In this document: positions 60,568 through 64,000 of the stretch, one piece after another
How the letters are laid out: each line of letters opens with the position of its first letter
Numbering within the stretch: the first letter of the stretch is position 1
NCBI GenBank assembly: GCA_963576475.1
Contig: OY754973.1
Coordinates: forward strand, 14,835,142 to 14,899,141
From: Molanna angustata
Taxonomy: Eukaryota; Arthropoda; Insecta; Trichoptera; Molannidae
Reading direction: 5' to 3'
DNA: 64,000 nt
Translations under genes and position numbers: made by a program
The notes under the pieces: model-generated
What the model was told of the DNA's origin: nothing
Seen by the model: only the letters and a program-made list of their open reading frames with translations
Databases searched by the model: none

Positions 60568-61659
60568 TTATTACTAAAGGTTAATGATGATGAGCTCAAA
60601 TTCGGACGATCTCTCGGACGAATATGTTTCGTCAGACTATTTATTAATTGTACAGTACATCTTTAAAATATACCTACATCTACTGTTTTTGGAACATTAA
60701 TGCGAATATCTGATTTATGAGATTTTTCAAAATAAACTAAAATTTGTACAATCAGATATTTATACATAATTTCCATTATGGTTCTATGAGATTTTATGGC
60801 TATACCAAAGTAGGTACTATGTGCTATGTAATTTAGATTTCAGGAACATATTGGAAGTGTACCTTCTTAGGCATACCGGTATAATTTCTATAAGTATTGA
60901 TTCCTATTTCAAGAACTTATTGAAAGTATACTTTGATGAATATATGTGTAGGTAGTAAGAACTTGGGAATGGAAACAAATTGGTTTAGAAGCATCTTTGT
61001 TCCAGCGTTCCCAGTAAAGTTTGTCCACTGTCGCTATTGTTTTCTCAGCGAACGCTTCCATGCCTTTTGTACAATACGCTGCACAGTCTATAGTCTGAAT
61101 TGAAAAGTTATCCAGCCGTTGACTTCCGATTACAGAGTATTATCTTGGGAGACCATACCAACGGTTATGTGGTGGATGGTAGCTGGTATAGTCGGTAGCA
61201 CCGCATAGCTCTAGGCAGGAATGCACACAATGTCTCTTTGAGCCTTTAAACCAACTCGATTGTTGAGTTTCCAACTTGAGAACTTTTGATCTACCTACCG
61301 ACATTATTTTACACAACTTATGTATCACCAGAACCCTCCGGAATACACGACTACACATTGTTATATATTATATTTGAGACAAAATCTACACTTTCTTAAC
61401 ATACTTTTGAATTGTTTATATATACTTAGTTACTTTTATAATTCAATTGAGACTTATTATATTTTGTAACAATAGTTTTTGGTATTAAAATATACTTACT
61501 TACTGTTAATACTAATTCCATTGTTTTATAAACAATTTATTAATGAACTATAAGAACGAAGCGATGATCATGATGTGCATGCTTCTCTTATCGTATCCAA
61601 TTAATTAAGCGTTATGATATTGTATTTAAAAATAATTCTTTTTAATAATTATGATTAAT

Positions 61660-62107
61660 AGGACATAATAACGCTAAATCTAGCCACTAAAAACATGATA
61701 TGTTAAAACCGCCTAATGCACTATGAAGTTACGCGTTAGTAAGGGTAACTATCGCGTGCGTTTAAAAAGGTTTATACGTGATTTAAATTACCTACCGGAA
61801 AGCCAAAATTTGTTGATTTTTTGAAATATATGAACAAACCTTACTGGAAATGAAAAAACTTATCGGTCGTTCACTTTGATTTTATGCACTCTTTTAGCAT
61901 ATACAAGATTTATTTCTCTACGACACATAGTTTTGGAGTAATTAAAAAAAAATGCTGTAAAAGAGGATCTTTTAAATTCACTAGAGAAATGTTGAATACA
62001 CTTATGCTATTTTTTCTAGAAACACACTGTTTTTTAACATATTTGTCACAACATATTTGAGGAATTTGATTTGAAATTGGGGTGTTTAGGTTTATATGCC
62101 CCCTTAA
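61660..62107 (+). mobile_element. TIR element, family GGGCATATAA, in intron
   Basis: The left part (61660-61792) and right part (61920-62107) match the two ends of 24268-25155. The right end reads TTTATATGCCCCCTTAATG. The interior is shorter. It ends 55 bp from the acceptor of exon 3. Confidence 0.68.
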
Positions 62108-62162
62108 TGTTTTTTTCTTATTTTAAAAAAACACGGTATCTCAATTTTATGTGTATTTTTAG

Positions 62163-62691
62163 GTCTGCTGAAGAGGTTAAAGAAGTCAGCACTGGCGACA
62201 GTTTAGAATCGGTAAATAAACACAAAAGACACCACGTACGGCATGGGAGTCACGTGGGTCCATATTATTCTAGAATTCTCAAACTCCAAGTGGACTTAAA
62301 CAATGAAGAAACTTTGGATTCCCCCGTCAAAACCAACGCTAAAATGATGAACTATAATGGGAGTGTGGCGCTGGAAAAAAAGAGCAAAAACGCCTTCAGA
62401 GACGACATCGAGGAGGATAAATGGGAGCCGACGTTCAAGAAGTTGGATATTCCCATCCACGAATTCGAGGAAAAGTTTGACTACAGAACTCCGCCGAAAA
62501 AAGTGTTGGTAAACCAGACGGAAAGTTCAACGAGCACTTCCAGTACTCAAGCGCCGACCACCACCCAAGAACCGCAGCAAAACATAACGACTTTTTCAAG
62601 TTTCTTCAGAAACATTGGAAATTATACCAAGGCGCAACAAAACGCAACGACCGAAGATACGTTACAAGTGGATAACTGGCCAGAACCTGAG
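62163..62691 (+). CDS. Unidentified secreted-like protein, exon 3
   Basis: The acceptor TGTATTTTTAG (62162) and donor GAG|GTAATA (62692) border 529 bp. The first base completes a Trp codon (TG|G) left by exon 2, then SAEEVKEVSTGDSLESVNKH. Further features: a His/Arg-rich patch (KHKRHHVRHGSHVGPYYSR), an acidic/aromatic part (DIEEDKWEPTFKKLDIPIHE) and a mucin-like Ser/Thr stretch (STSTSSTQAPTTTQE). Sequons are NGS, NQT, NIT, NYT and NAT. Leaves in phase 0 at PEPE. A TIR element ends 55 bp before the acceptor, so the polypyrimidine region is close to transposon sequence. The frame in the ORF reading before 62163 is intronic. Confidence 0.86.
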
Positions 62692-62876
62692 GTAATATTT
62701 CTTTTTTCAATATTTTGTGAAAAATTTATCTTTATATTTATCGCAGTTTTTTATTCCAAATTCTCTACAATCGAAATATTTATAAAATAAAAATTATCGT
62801 CATGATGGGTGAATTATTCAAAATGAATAATATTACATCGCTTTTCCAGCTTATTGACTTCTTTTATTAACACTCT

Positions 62877-62985
62877 GTGTTTTCACCTTCTTACAACCCG
62901 GGTCTTTTTAAAATCCGAATTAATATTTTCCTGAGCAGATTGCAAACCATTCCCAACGTTAAATATTGCCCTTCTTCAAAAAAAA
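62877..62985 (+). mobile_element. Jockey-like LINE fragment in intron
   Basis: TTACAACCCGGGTCTTTTTA, TTTTCCTGAGCAGATTGCAA and CATTCCCAACGTT match the C-terminal codons and stop region of the 20660 and 58741 LINE. No tail seen. 62986-63740 is AT-rich intron. Confidence 0.72.
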
Positions 62986-63740
62986 CGGGAATGTGAATTT
63001 ACTGTAGTAAATTTTGCAGTAATCGATAGTAATCAATAATCGACATATTTTCCTGATTGAATATACCTAAATATTTTTTCCCTTGTTGGAAAAAAATCAA
63101 GATTTTTTTTATATCTTTTATATATTTTTCTAAAATAACTTTAAATATTCATGTTACTAACCTTCCATTATTTATTTTATAATCGTAAATAATTAAAACT
63201 ATTAAAAATTATATTAATGATAAAAATTATATTTATGAGTGAATCTATATATGGATGGTCTTCATCATTATTGTTCACCATTCTGACGATGCTCATCATA
63301 GAGCGATACCGGTGAATGGGAGTCGCGTTTGCGAAATATAAGTATTTAAGTTTTAATTGATTATGGAGTTCTACCATGAAGTGACAGTGTCTAATATTGA
63401 AAAAAATTATCGTAAATAGTCAAGTATTATAATAATTGAAAATATTTATTAAACTTAAACACATCAATGCGTTCAAATCCCAAGCACACACACTTAGATA
63501 TATTTTAATGAAAGCATTTATTTCATAAATTGTTCATTGTCTTCTAATATTGTTCGTTGATGAAATCGAATTGATAAGGAGTTTTGTAAAAGAGACTTGA
63601 ATACTAACCTAAACGGAACAGAGGTTTGCGTTTTTGTGACAGATAATACAATAGGAAGAGAGAAGAAAGTACGTAAGTAAGTAGGTAGTTTGAAGGTGAA
63701 GTAGGTAGCATTAATAAGAGATCCCCGCATTGAGCTTCAG

Positions 63741-63845
63741 TATGATGCTCCAAGCGTCGACTTCTTGACACACATTCCACACAAATGGAAGTACAAATTC
63801 GACCCGACAGACCGCAAAAGAAAGAAAAAAGAAGGGGTTTATTAA
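63741..63845 (+). CDS. Unidentified secreted-like protein, probable terminal exon
   Basis: A short open stretch reads YDAPSVDFLTHIPHKWKYKF then DPTDRKRKKKEGVY and TAA (63843-63845). CCCCGCATTGAGCTTCAG before 63741 is an acceptable acceptor and gives phase 0, matching exon 3; CATTGAG (63734) is an alternative that adds two codons. The composition (charged, Tyr/Lys-rich, few rare codons) fits the gene. AATAAA lies 70 bp after the stop. Whether small exons lie between 62692 and 63740 cannot be excluded. The basic C terminus has no membrane segment. Confidence 0.6.
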   Translation, partial: YDAPSVDFLTHIPHKWKYKFDPTDRKRKKKEGVY

Positions 63846-63914
63846 GAAGTACACCTTTTAGCGTTATTACTTTTTTCCTTGTTCGTCACAAGACAACTTC
63901 TAGAAGTACGAACA

Positions 63915-63920
63915 AATAAA
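63915..63920 (+). terminator. Polyadenylation signal AATAAA
   Basis: AATAAA 70 bp downstream of the TAA at 63843-63845, followed by GT-rich sequence (GAGTTGGATGTACATTTTG). Fits the 3' end of the four-exon gene. Confidence 0.45.
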
Positions 63921-64000
63921 TGCACATGAGTTGGATGTACATTTTGTACAATGTACAGATTCTACGAAACATATTATACCAATCAAAGTTTTTACGAGCT

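Noticed and set aside
61140..61358. 72-residue minus-strand frame in intron 2
   Set aside because: Base composition is somewhat coding-like, but I could match it to no family and it has no convincing splice sites.

Overview
This is an AT-rich, intron-rich animal nuclear sequence, most likely from a moth or butterfly. I infer Lepidoptera from Helitron ends of the lepidopteran type, recurrent TAGGTACCTACCTA-like motifs, tRNA-derived SINEs and several non-LTR retrotransposon lineages typical of that order. No bacterial-style genes, rRNA genes, functional tRNA genes or CRISPR arrays were seen. Most open frames in the window are shadows of repeats.

Host gene. One gene is supported on the + strand at the right end. 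It has at least four exons: 56663-56901, 57426-57991, 62163-62691 and 63741-63845. All have GT-AG borders and their phases agree. The last exon ends in TAA and is followed by an AATAAA signal. The 3'-terminal ~479 residues are polar and Ser/Thr-rich, with about eight N-glycosylation sequons and a basic cluster. It looks like a secreted or extracellular protein, but I do not recognise the family. Its 5' exons are not identified. Its introns contain LINE, RTE and MITE debris and one hammerhead-ribozyme-like sequence.

Mobile DNA from left to right. 1-9.4 kb: old LINE and SINE pieces, a 191-bp tandem duplication, a 44-bp satellite and a CR1/L2-like LINE 3' end. 10-15.8 kb: a hAT MITE with a perfect 8-bp target duplication, a tRNA-SINE, two copies of a family I call the GTGG element, a 13-copy 73-bp satellite, and an element whose arms are built of TTCGAA motifs. 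16.5-17.35 kb: a short non-autonomous Helitron. 19.7-24.2 kb: a nest of three layers, a GTGG element containing a Helitron containing a LINE. 24.3-25.2 kb: a TIR element with a palindromic MITE inside it. 27.3-30 kb: tandem palindromes, a possible LTR, and a second TTCGAA element. 30.6-37.7 kb: SINEs, two abutting LINE fragments and a long TTTA microsatellite. 37.9-44.9 kb: two copies of the same Helitron family head to head, forming a ~7-kb imperfect palindrome. 46-55 kb: a hairpin MITE, another GTGG element, SINEs and several RTE fragments. 55.6-56.2 kb: the GIY-YIG end of a Penelope-like element followed by a convincing hammerhead ribozyme.

Most striking are the two hammerhead-like folds, both with palindromic 4-nt stem III; the inverted Helitron pair whose internal tandem arrays differ in copy number; the GTGG family that carries a copied LINE tail; and the TTCGAA-armed elements. 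No transposable element here has an intact coding region.
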